64,000 bases of DNA from Phaeobacter gallaeciensis (GTDB taxonomy: Bacteria > Pseudomonadota > Alphaproteobacteria > Rhodobacterales > Rhodobacteraceae). The notes below the pieces were generated by a model. It ran no database searches. It was not told the origin of the DNA and saw only the letters and a list, made by a program, of their open reading frames with translations. Position 1 is the stretch's first letter. Every line of letters starts with the position of its first letter. Positions 8,860-16,561 of this stretch are shown here, one piece after another. Made by a program: the position numbers and the translations under genes. The stretch covers positions 2,890,001 through 2,954,000 of the forward strand of contig NZ_CP015124.1 in NCBI RefSeq assembly GCF_001678945.1, read 5' to 3'.

Positions 8860-9006
8860 GTTTTCTGAATCTTAAAATATAACAATTTCAGAATGTTACT
8901 CTGGGCTTTCCTCACCATTTCTGGGGAAGGAAAATCTGCGAATATACGAAAAATTCTCGCAAAATTAGGCTGTCCTTGGGTGACATAGGCTCAAGGGGGG
9001 GCCGAT

Positions 9007-9225
9007 ATGGCAAAAAATGAATGGATTCTGGACGTTCTCGTTGACCTCAGAGAGGTTGCCGCTGCAAAAGGTCTGGGGAGGCTAGGCGACCAGCTCGATA
9101 TCGCGCTGGATATTGCTTATGCAGAGATCACGCCTCAGCTTGATGACAACGGTACGCGATCCTATGGGGAAAACGGTAGATCTGGACGGCATCCTGGAGG
9201 ACTTGGATGCCACCACGACACTTGA
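9007..9225 (+). CDS. Small protein overlapping the luxR start
   Basis: A possible 72-residue protein that I do not recognise securely. It has a strong ribosome site (AAGGGGGGG at 8993-9001, five bases before ATG) and an amphipathic, acidic first part (WILDVLVDLREVAAAKGLGRL). Its last 25 or so codons overlap the beginning of luxR in another frame and are low-complexity (Gly, Arg, His), as expected if an earlier stop was lost. Ribosomes finishing this frame at 9225 would pass the luxR start, so translation may be coupled. It could be a quorum-sensing accessory or just a leader peptide. Confidence 0.55.
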   Translation: MAKNEWILDVLVDLREVAAAKGLGRLGDQLDIALDIAYAEITPQLDDNGTRSYGENGRSGRHPGGLGCHHDT

Positions 9226-9883
9226 GGGTCTGCAAAAGATCACCGAGCGCGTCCGGGATGCCTTTGAGATCGATCATATCGTCTATCACTGGGTCGATAG
9301 CGCAGGCGAGCAATACGGCTGTGGCACCTATGATGATGTCTGGGTCCAGCGCTATCTGGAGCAGGGCTATCTGCGGACCGATCCGGTCATCATTGGTTGT
9401 TATCAGCGGTTTCATCCGGTCGATTGGAAGCGGCTCGACTGGTCCACCAAATCGGCGCGTATTTTTCTGAAAGACGCGCTGGCGCATGGGGTCGGAAATC
9501 AGGGTTATTCAATTCCGATTCGCGGTCCCAACGGGCAATTCGCGCTCTTTACCGTCAATCACAATTGCTCAGATGAGGACTGGGAAGAATTCACCGAAGC
9601 CCACAGCCGCGAACTGATTCTGATGGCGCATTATTTCAACCGCAAAGCGCTGGAATTCGAACCTGATCGCGGCCCGGAACAGGCCCAAACCCTGTCGCCA
9701 AGGGAAATTGATGCACTGACCCTGCTGGCAATTGGTTACAGCCGTGCGCAGGTCGCACAAACGCTTTCAATTTCGGAACATACCTTGCGCGTTTACATTG
9801 AAAGTGCTCGATTTAAACTCGGCGCGCTGAATACGACTCATGCAATTGCCCGCGCATTAAGCTGCGGCTTTATCGTTGTCTGA
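9143..9883 (+). CDS. luxR: LuxR-family quorum-sensing transcription regulator
   Basis: A 246-residue regulator of the acyl-homoserine-lactone type. The N-terminal autoinducer domain (about 25-165) keeps W67, Y71, D80-P81 and W95, aligned with the ligand-pocket Trp, Tyr, Asp and Trp of TraR. The C-terminal LuxR-type helix-turn-helix (about 183-246) has LSPRE and ISEHTLRVYIESARFKLG. The frame is open further upstream (TTG 9113, ATG 9119); ATG 9143 is chosen by family length, with ATG 9164 as an alternative, since none has a strong ribosome site. This fits coupling to the overlapping small gene. It lies 112 bases upstream of luxI, as in the PgaR/PgaI pair of Phaeobacter, with which it may be orthologous. 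Confidence 0.9.
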   Translation: MTTVRDPMGKTVDLDGILEDLDATTTLEGLQKITERVRDAFEIDHIVYHWVDSAGEQYGCGTYDDVWVQRYLEQGYLRTDPVIIGCYQRFHPVDWKRLDWSTKSARIFLKDALAHGVGNQGYSIPIRGPNGQFALFTVNHNCSDEDWEEFTEAHSRELILMAHYFNRKALEFEPDRGPEQAQTLSPREIDALTLLAIGYSRAQVAQTLSISEHTLRVYIESARFKLGALNTTHAIARALSCGFIVV

Positions 9884-9961
9884 TCCGGGCGCGAAAATCT
9901 GCTCAAATCCAATCTTATGAATTCGTTAATGTCTTTGGCGCATCGCCTTCTGGGCGTAAGC

Positions 9962-9988
9962 TCCCCCTGCATTTCAAGCAAAAGGGGA
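9962..9988 (+). promoter_or_regulatory. Hairpin masking the luxI ribosome site
   Basis: TCCCC (9962-9966) can pair with GGGGA (9984-9988), which is the Shine-Dalgarno sequence of luxI, and TGC (9968-9970) with GCA (9978-9980), around a 7-base AT-rich loop. The ATG follows at 9996. Confidence 0.42.
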
Positions 9989-9995
9989 CGAAAAA

Positions 9996-10637
9996 ATGCT
10001 TCGCTATATCTACGGACACGACCTGCATAAACATCCTGAACTGGCCCGCTCCATGTTTCAGGATCGCGCCGACCAATTCCGCACCCGTCTGGGCTGGGAG
10101 GTCAGCGTCGATGCCAACGGACAGGAACGCGATCAATACGATGCGCTGGATCCGCTTTATGTGATCTGGGAAATGCCGGATGGCAGCCATGGCGGCTCCA
10201 TGCGGTTTTTGCCGACCACCGGGCGCGTGATGGTGAATGAAATTTTTGGCCATCTCACTGGCGGCAGTCCGATCACCAGCCCGCTAATCTGGGAATGCAC
10301 CCGGTTCTGCCTGTCGCGCAATGCGCCGTCCAAGGTGGCAGGTGCGCTGATGTTGGGCGGGGGTGAGATCATGCGCAATTTCGGCATCCGCCATTTCGTC
10401 GGTGTCTTTGACCGTCGGATGATCCGGATCTATCGCGCCATCGGCTCCAGCCCCGAGGTTCTGGGCACCGAGGGAGAAGGCCGTGACCAGATCAACGTCG
10501 GTCTGTGGGAGTTCACTCCGGACAGCTATGACATGGTGGCCAGCCGCGCGGGCATCGCGCCCGAGCTGTCGCGCCTGTGGTTCGACCGCTCCTTTGGCGG
10601 TGCCGACCCGATGAAGCAGATGGCGCTGACTGGCTAG
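9996..10637 (+). CDS. luxI: LuxI-family acyl-homoserine-lactone synthase
   Basis: A 213-residue autoinducer synthase that makes an N-acyl-homoserine lactone from S-adenosylmethionine and an acyl carrier. All invariant LuxI residues are visible: R24, F28, W34 (in GWEV), D46, D49, R70 (in SMRF), E100 and R103 (in WECTRF). The acyl side-chain length cannot be read from sequence. The ribosome site AGGGGA is predicted to be sequestered in a leader hairpin. A 64-base hairpin follows the gene. It is paired with the LuxR gene upstream and probably autoregulated, though no convincing lux box was found. Confidence 0.95.
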   Translation: MLRYIYGHDLHKHPELARSMFQDRADQFRTRLGWEVSVDANGQERDQYDALDPLYVIWEMPDGSHGGSMRFLPTTGRVMVNEIFGHLTGGSPITSPLIWECTRFCLSRNAPSKVAGALMLGGGEIMRNFGIRHFVGVFDRRMIRIYRAIGSSPEVLGTEGEGRDQINVGLWEFTPDSYDMVASRAGIAPELSRLWFDRSFGGADPMKQMALTG

Positions 10638-10653
10638 GACCCGGGGCTGTCTT

Positions 10654-10717
10654 GCGACCCCACATGCCACGGGGCCGGTTGCATCTGGTGCAGCCGACCC
10701 CGCAGATGTAGGGTCGC
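10654..10717 (+). terminator. Long hairpin after luxI
   Basis: The gap between luxI and the helicase is almost one continuous hairpin: outer arms GCGACCC-c-ACAT and ATGT-a-GGGTCGC, inner arms of about 14 bp closing on the loop tctgg (10684-10688). No T-run follows. It ends three bases before the helicase ATG and could terminate luxI or control helicase translation. Confidence 0.5.
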
Positions 10718-10720
10718 GCC

Positions 10721-12256
10721 ATGACAAAGCCGCTTATTCAATTCTCCGACGATCAGGCCGCCGCTTTTGACAGCGTGACCGCGCTTTTGCACCAGGCCGG
10801 GGTGGACCTGGACGATGGTCTGCTGCACCCGCCGCGCGGCGACGCCGGTGTGATGGCGGTGATCGGCAAGGCGGGGTCGGGCAAGACTCTGCTGCTGGCC
10901 GAGCTTTACAAGGCGCTGGAAGATGTCGGCGTCGAAGTGGTGTCGGGCGATTACGAAAGCCGCAAGAAAAGCGGCAAGCGCACCCTTGCGATTCTGGCCC
11001 CCACCAACAAGGCAGCCAGCGTGCTGCGGCTGCGCGGGGTGCCCGCGACCACCATTCACCGGATTCTCTACACGCCGGTCTACGATCCCGAATACGAACG
11101 CATCGCCGAATGGTTGGCCGGAAACGGCGAAGAGCCTGATATCGAAGGTCTTACCGAAGAGGCGCTGGCGCGCGCGGCGGCCTTTTACGAGCGCAACAAA
11201 TCGATCCCCGGGGCGCTGGCGGCGGCAGGGCTGCGCGGCTCCGATTTCATCACCGGCTGGAAACGCCGCGAGGACCCGCTGGACATCGGCTTTGTAGATG
11301 AAGCCTCGATGCTGGATGACCGGCAGTTCAGCGATCTCAAAGAGATTTTCCCGACCCTGTTGCTGTTTGGAGACCCGGCGCAGCTGGCGCCGGTGAACCA
11401 GTCCGGTGCCATGGTTTTTGACGGGCTGCCAGAGACGCGCAAACTGGTGCTGAGCCGCATTCACCGACAAGAGGCCGATAACCCCATTCTGGACCTTGCT
11501 CATGCGCTGGCGGATCCGCAGCTTGGGTTCGAAGATTTCGAACGTATGGTCGAAGACACGGCCCGCCGCGACGAGCGCGTGGTCTGGGGGCAGCGGGTCG
11601 AGGTCGACCTGATGGCGCGCTCCCCGGTGCTGGTCTGGCGTAACAACACCCGGATCCGCCTGATCAACGCCTTCCGCAGCGTCCATGGCGCCCCCGAGGA
11701 TGCGCTGATCGAAGGGGAACCGCTGATCTGCGACGGTATCGAACTGCCGCTGAAACACCGCAAGAAACGTCTTGATCTTGAGGCGCGCGGACTGATCAAG
11801 GGCGCGCAGGTGATTTACCTCGGCCCCGGCCGCAAACCCGGATTTTCCCGCCTGCACGTGATGGGCGCCGAGGATCCGCAGGTCTCGGCTGCCTCCATCG
11901 TGAAGATCGAAAAACCGGACGAGGAAGAGCCCTTCATCCCCTTTGCCGCGCGCATGGGGGCGACCTTTCTGCATGGGGCGGCGGTGACCATTCACAAGGC
12001 GCAGGGTTCGCAATGGGAGACCGCGCAGGTCTTTGCCCCCGATATCTATGCCGCTGCGCGCATGGGCCGGGTCGAGGCCGGTCAGCCGCTGTGGAAACGG
12101 CTCGCCTATGTGGCGATCACCCGGGCGCAGGAGCGGCTGATCTGGGTGGTGCGCAACCGGCTGGCCAAACCCACCGGGCCGCTCCGGGTGGACGATCTGC
12201 GCGCCGCACCGGTGGCGGCGCTGACACTCGAGGCAGAGGAGGAAACCGCGTTATGA
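10721..12256 (+). CDS. RecD-like ATP-dependent DNA helicase
   Basis: A 511-residue superfamily-1 helicase. Walker A is GKAGSGKT at 49-56, Walker B is VDEAS near 191-195, and a GDPAQLAPV motif III follows. The C-terminal UvrD/RecD-type half has VTIHKAQGSQW near 420 and YVAITRAQERLIWV near 462. It lacks the N-terminal extensions of full RecD or RecD2, so it is a compact exodeoxyribonuclease V alpha-like helicase, common and uncharacterised in Rhodobacterales. It should act on DNA ends or forks in the cytosol. Its stop overlaps the next gene (ATGA), suggesting cotranslation with the SDR, with no evident functional link. Confidence 0.85.
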   Translation: MTKPLIQFSDDQAAAFDSVTALLHQAGVDLDDGLLHPPRGDAGVMAVIGKAGSGKTLLLAELYKALEDVGVEVVSGDYESRKKSGKRTLAILAPTNKAASVLRLRGVPATTIHRILYTPVYDPEYERIAEWLAGNGEEPDIEGLTEEALARAAAFYERNKSIPGALAAAGLRGSDFITGWKRREDPLDIGFVDEASMLDDRQFSDLKEIFPTLLLFGDPAQLAPVNQSGAMVFDGLPETRKLVLSRIHRQEADNPILDLAHALADPQLGFEDFERMVEDTARRDERVVWGQRVEVDLMARSPVLVWRNNTRIRLINAFRSVHGAPEDALIEGEPLICDGIELPLKHRKKRLDLEARGLIKGAQVIYLGPGRKPGFSRLHVMGAEDPQVSAASIVKIEKPDEEEPFIPFAARMGATFLHGAAVTIHKAQGSQWETAQVFAPDIYAAARMGRVEAGQPLWKRLAYVAITRAQERLIWVVRNRLAKPTGPLRVDDLRAAPVAALTLEAEEETAL

Positions 12257-12993
12257 GCAACAAGACAATCCTGATCACCGGCGCCAGCTCTGGCATTGGT
12301 CGGGCGGTGGCCGAACAGTTCCTGACCCAAGGCTGGACCGTGGGCCTGCTGGCCCGGCGCGCGGACAAGCTGGCGGATGTGGCGCTGGGGCACGACCGGG
12401 CCTATGTGCTGCCTGCGGACGTGACCGACGCCACTGCCGTGGATCATGCGGTCAACAGCTTTGCCATGCAGGCCGGACGGCTGGATGTGCTGTTCAACAA
12501 CGCGGGTATCTTCACGCCGCCCGGCACCATCGATGAGATCGCGCTGGAGGATTGGCATGCCTCGGTCAATGTGAACCTCACGGGCATGTTCCTGGCGGCG
12601 CGGGCGGCCTTTCGGCAGATGCGCCATCAGGCACCGCAGGGCGGACGGATCATCAACAACGGCTCCATCGCTGCCCATGTGCCGCGTCCCGGCTCGGCGC
12701 CTTATGCGGCCACCAAATCGGCGATCACCGGGCTGACGCGCAGCATCTCGCTGGACGGTCGGCCCTTTGATATCGCCTGCGGGCAGATCGACATCGGCAA
12801 CGCACGTACGCCAATGGTAGAGGATCTGGCCCATCGCCATGCCGAGGCCAATCCCGAGGCCGCGCCGATGGACACCTTTGATGTGGCGGATGCGGCGCGG
12901 TCGGTGCTGCATATGGCTGAATTGCCGCTGGAGGCCAATGTGCAGTTCATGACGGTGATGGCCACCAAGATGCCCTATATCGGCCGCGGCTGA
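12253..12993 (+). CDS. Short-chain dehydrogenase/reductase (SDR)
   Basis: A 246-residue classical SDR using NAD(P)H. The cofactor loop is TGASSGIG (9-16), NNAG lies near residue 84, and the catalytic triad is present as the Ser in NNGSIAAH, then YAATK (Tyr-x-x-x-Lys). The length is typical. It starts with ATGA overlap at the end of the helicase gene. The substrate cannot be predicted. A family-2 palindromic repeat follows it. Confidence 0.88.
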   Translation: MSNKTILITGASSGIGRAVAEQFLTQGWTVGLLARRADKLADVALGHDRAYVLPADVTDATAVDHAVNSFAMQAGRLDVLFNNAGIFTPPGTIDEIALEDWHASVNVNLTGMFLAARAAFRQMRHQAPQGGRIINNGSIAAHVPRPGSAPYAATKSAITGLTRSISLDGRPFDIACGQIDIGNARTPMVEDLAHRHAEANPEAAPMDTFDVADAARSVLHMAELPLEANVQFMTVMATKMPYIGRG

Positions 12994-13015
12994 TCAAGGC
13001 AGGGCAGGGGGCTTA

Positions 13016-13098
13016 GAGGGGGAGCGCTCCCGCCCGTCTTCGATCTGCTTGCGCCGCTCTCATCCCGTTGGGCCCGGCACCGCGCATGGCGCGCTGCC
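13016..13098. repeat. GC-rich palindromic intergenic repeat, family 2
   Basis: After the SDR stop comes GGGAGCGCTCCCGCCC, a spacer, then CCCGTTGGGCCCGGCACCGCGC and a GGCGCGCTGCC arm. The order matches copies after the DUF1989 gene and the sulfatase gene. Confidence 0.55.
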
Positions 13099-13140
13099 TG
13101 TTTCGAGTGGTTGTGATCCTGTCGCCCTTGAAGACCTGGG

Positions 13141-13557
13141 CTAACCGTCTCGTCCCGGCTCGTTCGGGTTGCTGGAAAACAATGCTATCTTGTTGCCTTG
13201 TGGATCGCGCAAGTAGCCGACAAAGAACCGGGGACCATAGGCGGCGCGAAATCCTGGCGGCCCCTCATCAGTGCCACCTGCGGCCAGCGCGGCGGCGTGG
13301 AGGGCGCGCACCTGTTCCTGGCTGCGCGCCTCAAAGGCCACCATGGCGCCATTGCCAGCCGAGGCCGCCTCTCCATTGAAGGGCGGTTTGACGTAGAAAT
13401 CAGGCAGAGCAGGAGACTGGCCCGGCTCCACTGGCAGGGCATAGCTTAGACCTTCAGGTCCCTCCGATAGCCCATAACCAAGGACCGGTAGGAAGGCAGA
13501 ATAGAACTGTTTGGCACGCGTGATATCGTCAGCTCCGACGGTGACATAGGCGATCAT
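13141..13557 (-). CDS. VOC-family (glyoxalase/bleomycin-resistance fold) protein
   Basis: A 138-residue vicinal-oxygen-chelate protein. The N-terminus (MIAYVTVGADDITRAKQFYSAFLPVLGY) is the usual first beta-alpha module and the C-terminal FVGYLRDPQGNKIALF is the second-module signature of dioxygenase-like VOC members. Start ATG 13557 is preferred over an upstream ATG because the VOC fold begins there. Metal ligands of true glyoxalase I cannot be assigned. It is convergent with the SDR gene; the function is unknown. Confidence 0.82.
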   Translation of the reverse strand: MIAYVTVGADDITRAKQFYSAFLPVLGYGLSEGPEGLSYALPVEPGQSPALPDFYVKPPFNGEAASAGNGAMVAFEARSQEQVRALHAAALAAGGTDEGPPGFRAAYGPRFFVGYLRDPQGNKIALFSSNPNEPGRDG

Positions 13558-13646
13558 GCTTGCTGTCCCATTGCGCGATACATCTGATTGCCAAGGTGGC
13601 AATCCGACTGGCTGTTTAGACTGCGAAACGGCATGAATTGACGCTC

Positions 13647-14441
13647 CTACCGGTCGCGCAGCAGCTGGAAGGCTGCCGAGGCGCCCCAGCCAGCAAGGAC
13701 GGCAATGACCAGTGACATGATCCCGTAAATGAAGGGCCGTTCGCGCGAGAGGGCGTAGAGGAACCGCTCCAGCCCGACCTTGCGCACGTCGATTGCGGTT
13801 TCATAGCTGGAGACCACCTCGCCGCCGCGGGTCAGCAGGACGCGGGTGGTATAGGCGCCCTCGGTCAGGTTCGCGGGCATGTCGATCGCGGTGCGGAACA
13901 GGGTTTGCTGGTCCACGGTGACGGTGCTGGGCCGCAGGGAGTAAAGCCCTTCCTCGCGGCGGATGCGCACCACGGCCTCGGCAAAATCCTGGGCGCCGCG
14001 GATGTTCATCGCGGCCCCGACCGAGCGGATGGCGCGTTCGACCGATACCTTGTGGCGCAGGTCCTCGATATCCGTCAGCACCGCGCCGAAGGGGGCGCTG
14101 GTGGCTACGGCGTAAAAGCTAGGCGCGGAGTCGACCAGCACGCTGTCGACATTGACCCAGATGCCAAGCTTCTTTTCCTTGCGACGCACGGTGACCGGGG
14201 CGGAGGGGCCGGACACGGTGACGATCACTTCGAGCGGCGGCGCATCCGCCGGGATCGGAGTGTCGCGTTTCACCGCGCCGAAGACCAGGATTTCGGAGCC
14301 GTCAAAATCGGCGGTGATGGCGACGCGGTTCTGGCTGAGGCCAAGCACAACCGCTTCGCGCTCGTTGGCGCGACCTGGGGAAGCGAGAACCGCAGGAAGG
14401 CTGAGCAGGGCAATTAGCAACAGGCGGAAGAGCGGCGTCAT
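13647..14441 (-). CDS. TIGR02186 family membrane-anchored protein
   Basis: A 264-residue protein with an N-terminal signal sequence (hydrophobic residues 5-20, cleavage plausible after the Ala in GRA-NE), a periplasmic beta-rich domain with NRVAITADFDGSEILVFGAVKRD near 38-60, and a C-terminal membrane segment about 238-258. This matches the conserved alphaproteobacterial family TIGR02186, nearly always next to a TauE/SafE permease. Its start overlaps the permease stop (ATGA), so the two are translationally coupled and probably form one anion-export system, with this subunit facing the periplasm. The biochemical role is unknown. Confidence 0.85.
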   Translation of the reverse strand: MTPLFRLLLIALLSLPAVLASPGRANEREAVVLGLSQNRVAITADFDGSEILVFGAVKRDTPIPADAPPLEVIVTVSGPSAPVTVRRKEKKLGIWVNVDSVLVDSAPSFYAVATSAPFGAVLTDIEDLRHKVSVERAIRSVGAAMNIRGAQDFAEAVVRIRREEGLYSLRPSTVTVDQQTLFRTAIDMPANLTEGAYTTRVLLTRGGEVVSSYETAIDVRKVGLERFLYALSRERPFIYGIMSLVIAVLAGWGASAAFQLLRDR

Positions 14442-15361
14442 CAGTGACCTCCTGCCACGCCGAGCGAGAACAGCTCGTCCGGCTGAATAAGAAGCTCAAG
14501 CCCCAGTTTACCGCAGACCAGCAGCACCATCAGTGCCAGCAGGATCCGCAGCTGTTCGGCCTTGAGATAGGTGCCGATGCGGGTGCCGATCTGCGCCCCG
14601 ACGACGCCGCCAACCAATAGGAGCACGGCCAGCACGATGTCCACGGTAAAGTTGGTCGTGGCGTGCAGCATGGTGGTAAAGGCGGTGACGAGGATGATCT
14701 GGAACAGCGAGGTTCCGACCACCACCTTGGTCGGCATGCCGAGGATATAGATCATCGCGGGCACCATGATAAAACCGCCGCCCACGCCCATGATCGCGGC
14801 CAGAATGCCGACAGCTACGCCGACCAGAACCGGCGGGATCACCGAGATATAAAGACCGGAGGTGCGGAACCGCGTCTTGAAGGGCAGGGCATGCACCCAG
14901 CTGCGCTGCCGCCGCGCTGCTGGCGCGCCGCCCGATTTACGGGATTTGCGCAGGGCGCTGAGGCTTTCGATGAACATCAGCCCACCAACGACGCCAAGGA
15001 AGACGACGTAGCAGAGTTTCACCAGCAGATCGACCTGACCCATCTGTTTCAGATGGTTGAAGACCACCACGCCGAGCGCGGCGCCAAGCAGACCACCGGC
15101 CTGCAGCACAAGCCCCATCTTGATATCAACGGTGCGCCTTCGGAAATGGGCAAGGACGCCGGAAAAGGAGGAGGCGACGATCTGGTTGGCCTCGGTCGCG
15201 ACCGCCACAGCAGGCGGAATGCCGATGAAGAACAGCAGCGGTGTCATCAGAAAACCCCCGCCGACGCCGAACATCCCCGAAAGGATACCCACCAGCCCAC
15301 CCAGCCCCAGAAGAAGGAAGGCATTGACCGAAACCTCGGCGATGGGAAGGTAGATCTGCAT
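14441..15361 (-). CDS. TSUP (TauE/SafE) family sulfite/organosulfonate exporter
   Basis: A 306-residue integral membrane protein with about eight membrane segments in two homologous halves. Each half carries the family glycine motif: SGMFGVGGGFLMTPLLFF near residue 27 and AAIMGVGGGFIMVPAMIY in the second half. Such permeases export sulfite, sulfoacetate or related anions made during organosulfonate catabolism. The ATG at 15361 is favoured by the fold start; the open frame continues upstream to 15484 without family support. It is coupled to the TIGR02186 gene downstream. The substrate is inferred only from the family. Confidence 0.87.
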   Translation of the reverse strand: MQIYLPIAEVSVNAFLLLGLGGLVGILSGMFGVGGGFLMTPLLFFIGIPPAVAVATEANQIVASSFSGVLAHFRRRTVDIKMGLVLQAGGLLGAALGVVVFNHLKQMGQVDLLVKLCYVVFLGVVGGLMFIESLSALRKSRKSGGAPAARRQRSWVHALPFKTRFRTSGLYISVIPPVLVGVAVGILAAIMGVGGGFIMVPAMIYILGMPTKVVVGTSLFQIILVTAFTTMLHATTNFTVDIVLAVLLLVGGVVGAQIGTRIGTYLKAEQLRILLALMVLLVCGKLGLELLIQPDELFSLGVAGGH

Positions 15362-15480
15362 ACTCAATTTAGACCCCTTTGCCGGTGCAAAATCAACTGG
15401 CGATGCCGCCCCGCAGCATTCAGGACCGATAATCGGGATCAATCTGGACTTATCACCCCGTATGAGGGGAAAGAGCGCGT

Positions 15481-15519
15481 GCAAAACACAAAACCGCCCG
15501 GCGGGGGGCCGGGCGGTTT
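15481..15519 (-). terminator. Terminator of the BMP-type ABC importer operon
   Basis: A perfect 12-bp stem (15491-15502 with 15508-15519, loop of five G). On the minus strand the stem is followed by TTTTGTGTTTT, a good U-rich end for the importer operon. On the plus strand it lies behind no gene. Confidence 0.88.
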
Positions 15520-15553
15520 GACTGGGTCATGCAGCTATGTGACCGGTGCGCTC

Positions 15554-16561
15554 TTAGCGCTCCTTCACGTAAGGCTCGCCGCCGGCGCGGGGCGGAATGG
15601 CCTTGCCGACGAAACCGGCCAGGATCACCACGGTCAGGATATAGGGCAGGGCATCCATCACCTGCACCGGGATGGTGACGCTGCCCAGTTCGATATTCTG
15701 AAACCGTAGCGCGACCGCTTGCAACAGGCCGAACAGCAGGCAGGCGCCCATCGCGTGCCAAGGCCGCCATTTGGCAAAGATCAGCGCCGCCAGCGCGATG
15801 AAGCCACGACCGGCGGTCATGTCTTTCACGAAACCGGCCTGCAGGGCCGTCGCCAGATAGGCGCCCGCGATGCCACACAGAAGGCCGCAGATCGCAACGG
15901 CGGCGAACCGCAGGCCCACCACCGAAACACCGGCCGTGTCCACCGCTGCCGGGTTTTCCCCGACCGCGCGCAGACGTAGGCCGAAACGGGTGCGGAACAG
16001 CACCCACCAGGTCAGCGGTACCGCGAGGAAGGCGGCATAGACGAGGATGGAATGCCCCGACAGCAGCTCGGAATAGACCTGCTGGAACATGCCCGCTTCG
16101 GCGATCAGTTCGGACAGGGGGCGGCCCGCTGCCTCGGCGTCGCTGGGGCCGATGGCAAAGGGCAGTTCAAGACCGCCAAAGCGTCCCTCGCGCAGCAGGG
16201 AAGGGGTGCGCCCGCCTTGCTGGAACCAATCCTGGGCGATCAGCACGGTCATGCCTGCGGCCAGAAAGTTGATGGCGACGCCGGAAATCAACTGGTTGCC
16301 CCGGAAGGTGATCGAAGCGACCCCGTGCAGCCCAGCCAGCACCAGCGAGGAGGCGATGCCCGCGAGCAGTCCCAGCCAGACATTGCCGGTGACTGCGGCC
16401 ACTGCAGCGGACAGAAAGGCGGCCATCAGCATCTTGCCTTCAAGGCCGATGTCAAAGATGCCCGCGCGCTCTGAGAACAGGCCGGCCAGGCAGGCCAGAA
16501 GCAGCGGCGTCGCCAGACGGACGGTGCTGTCCAGCACCTGAATGATGGTCAGGAATTCCAT
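15554..16561 (-). CDS. BMP-type ABC importer permease 2 (BPD_transp_2)
   Basis: A 335-residue permease with eight to ten membrane segments. The signature SERAGIFDIGLEGKMLM near residues 30-46 is that of the NupQ/YufQ class of nucleoside/simple-sugar importers. It is the last gene of a four-gene operon; its ATG overlaps the stop of the preceding permease (position 16561), and the operon ends at the terminator at 15481-15519. It pairs with the other permease as a heterodimeric inner-membrane channel energised by the double ATPase. Confidence 0.92.
   Translation of the reverse strand: MEFLTIIQVLDSTVRLATPLLLACLAGLFSERAGIFDIGLEGKMLMAAFLSAAVAAVTGNVWLGLLAGIASSLVLAGLHGVASITFRGNQLISGVAINFLAAGMTVLIAQDWFQQGGRTPSLLREGRFGGLELPFAIGPSDAEAAGRPLSELIAEAGMFQQVYSELLSGHSILVYAAFLAVPLTWWVLFRTRFGLRLRAVGENPAAVDTAGVSVVGLRFAAVAICGLLCGIAGAYLATALQAGFVKDMTAGRGFIALAALIFAKWRPWHAMGACLLFGLLQAVALRFQNIELGSVTIPVQVMDALPYILTVVILAGFVGKAIPPRAGGEPYVKER

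Noticed and set aside
8880-8905. CAGA...TCTG palindrome before the luxR unit
   Set aside because: Arms of four bases are too short to separate from chance.
9884-9995. A lux box upstream of luxI (around GAATTC at 9919-9924)
   Set aside because: Only the central GAATTC is symmetric; the outer CT..AG positions of lux boxes are missing.
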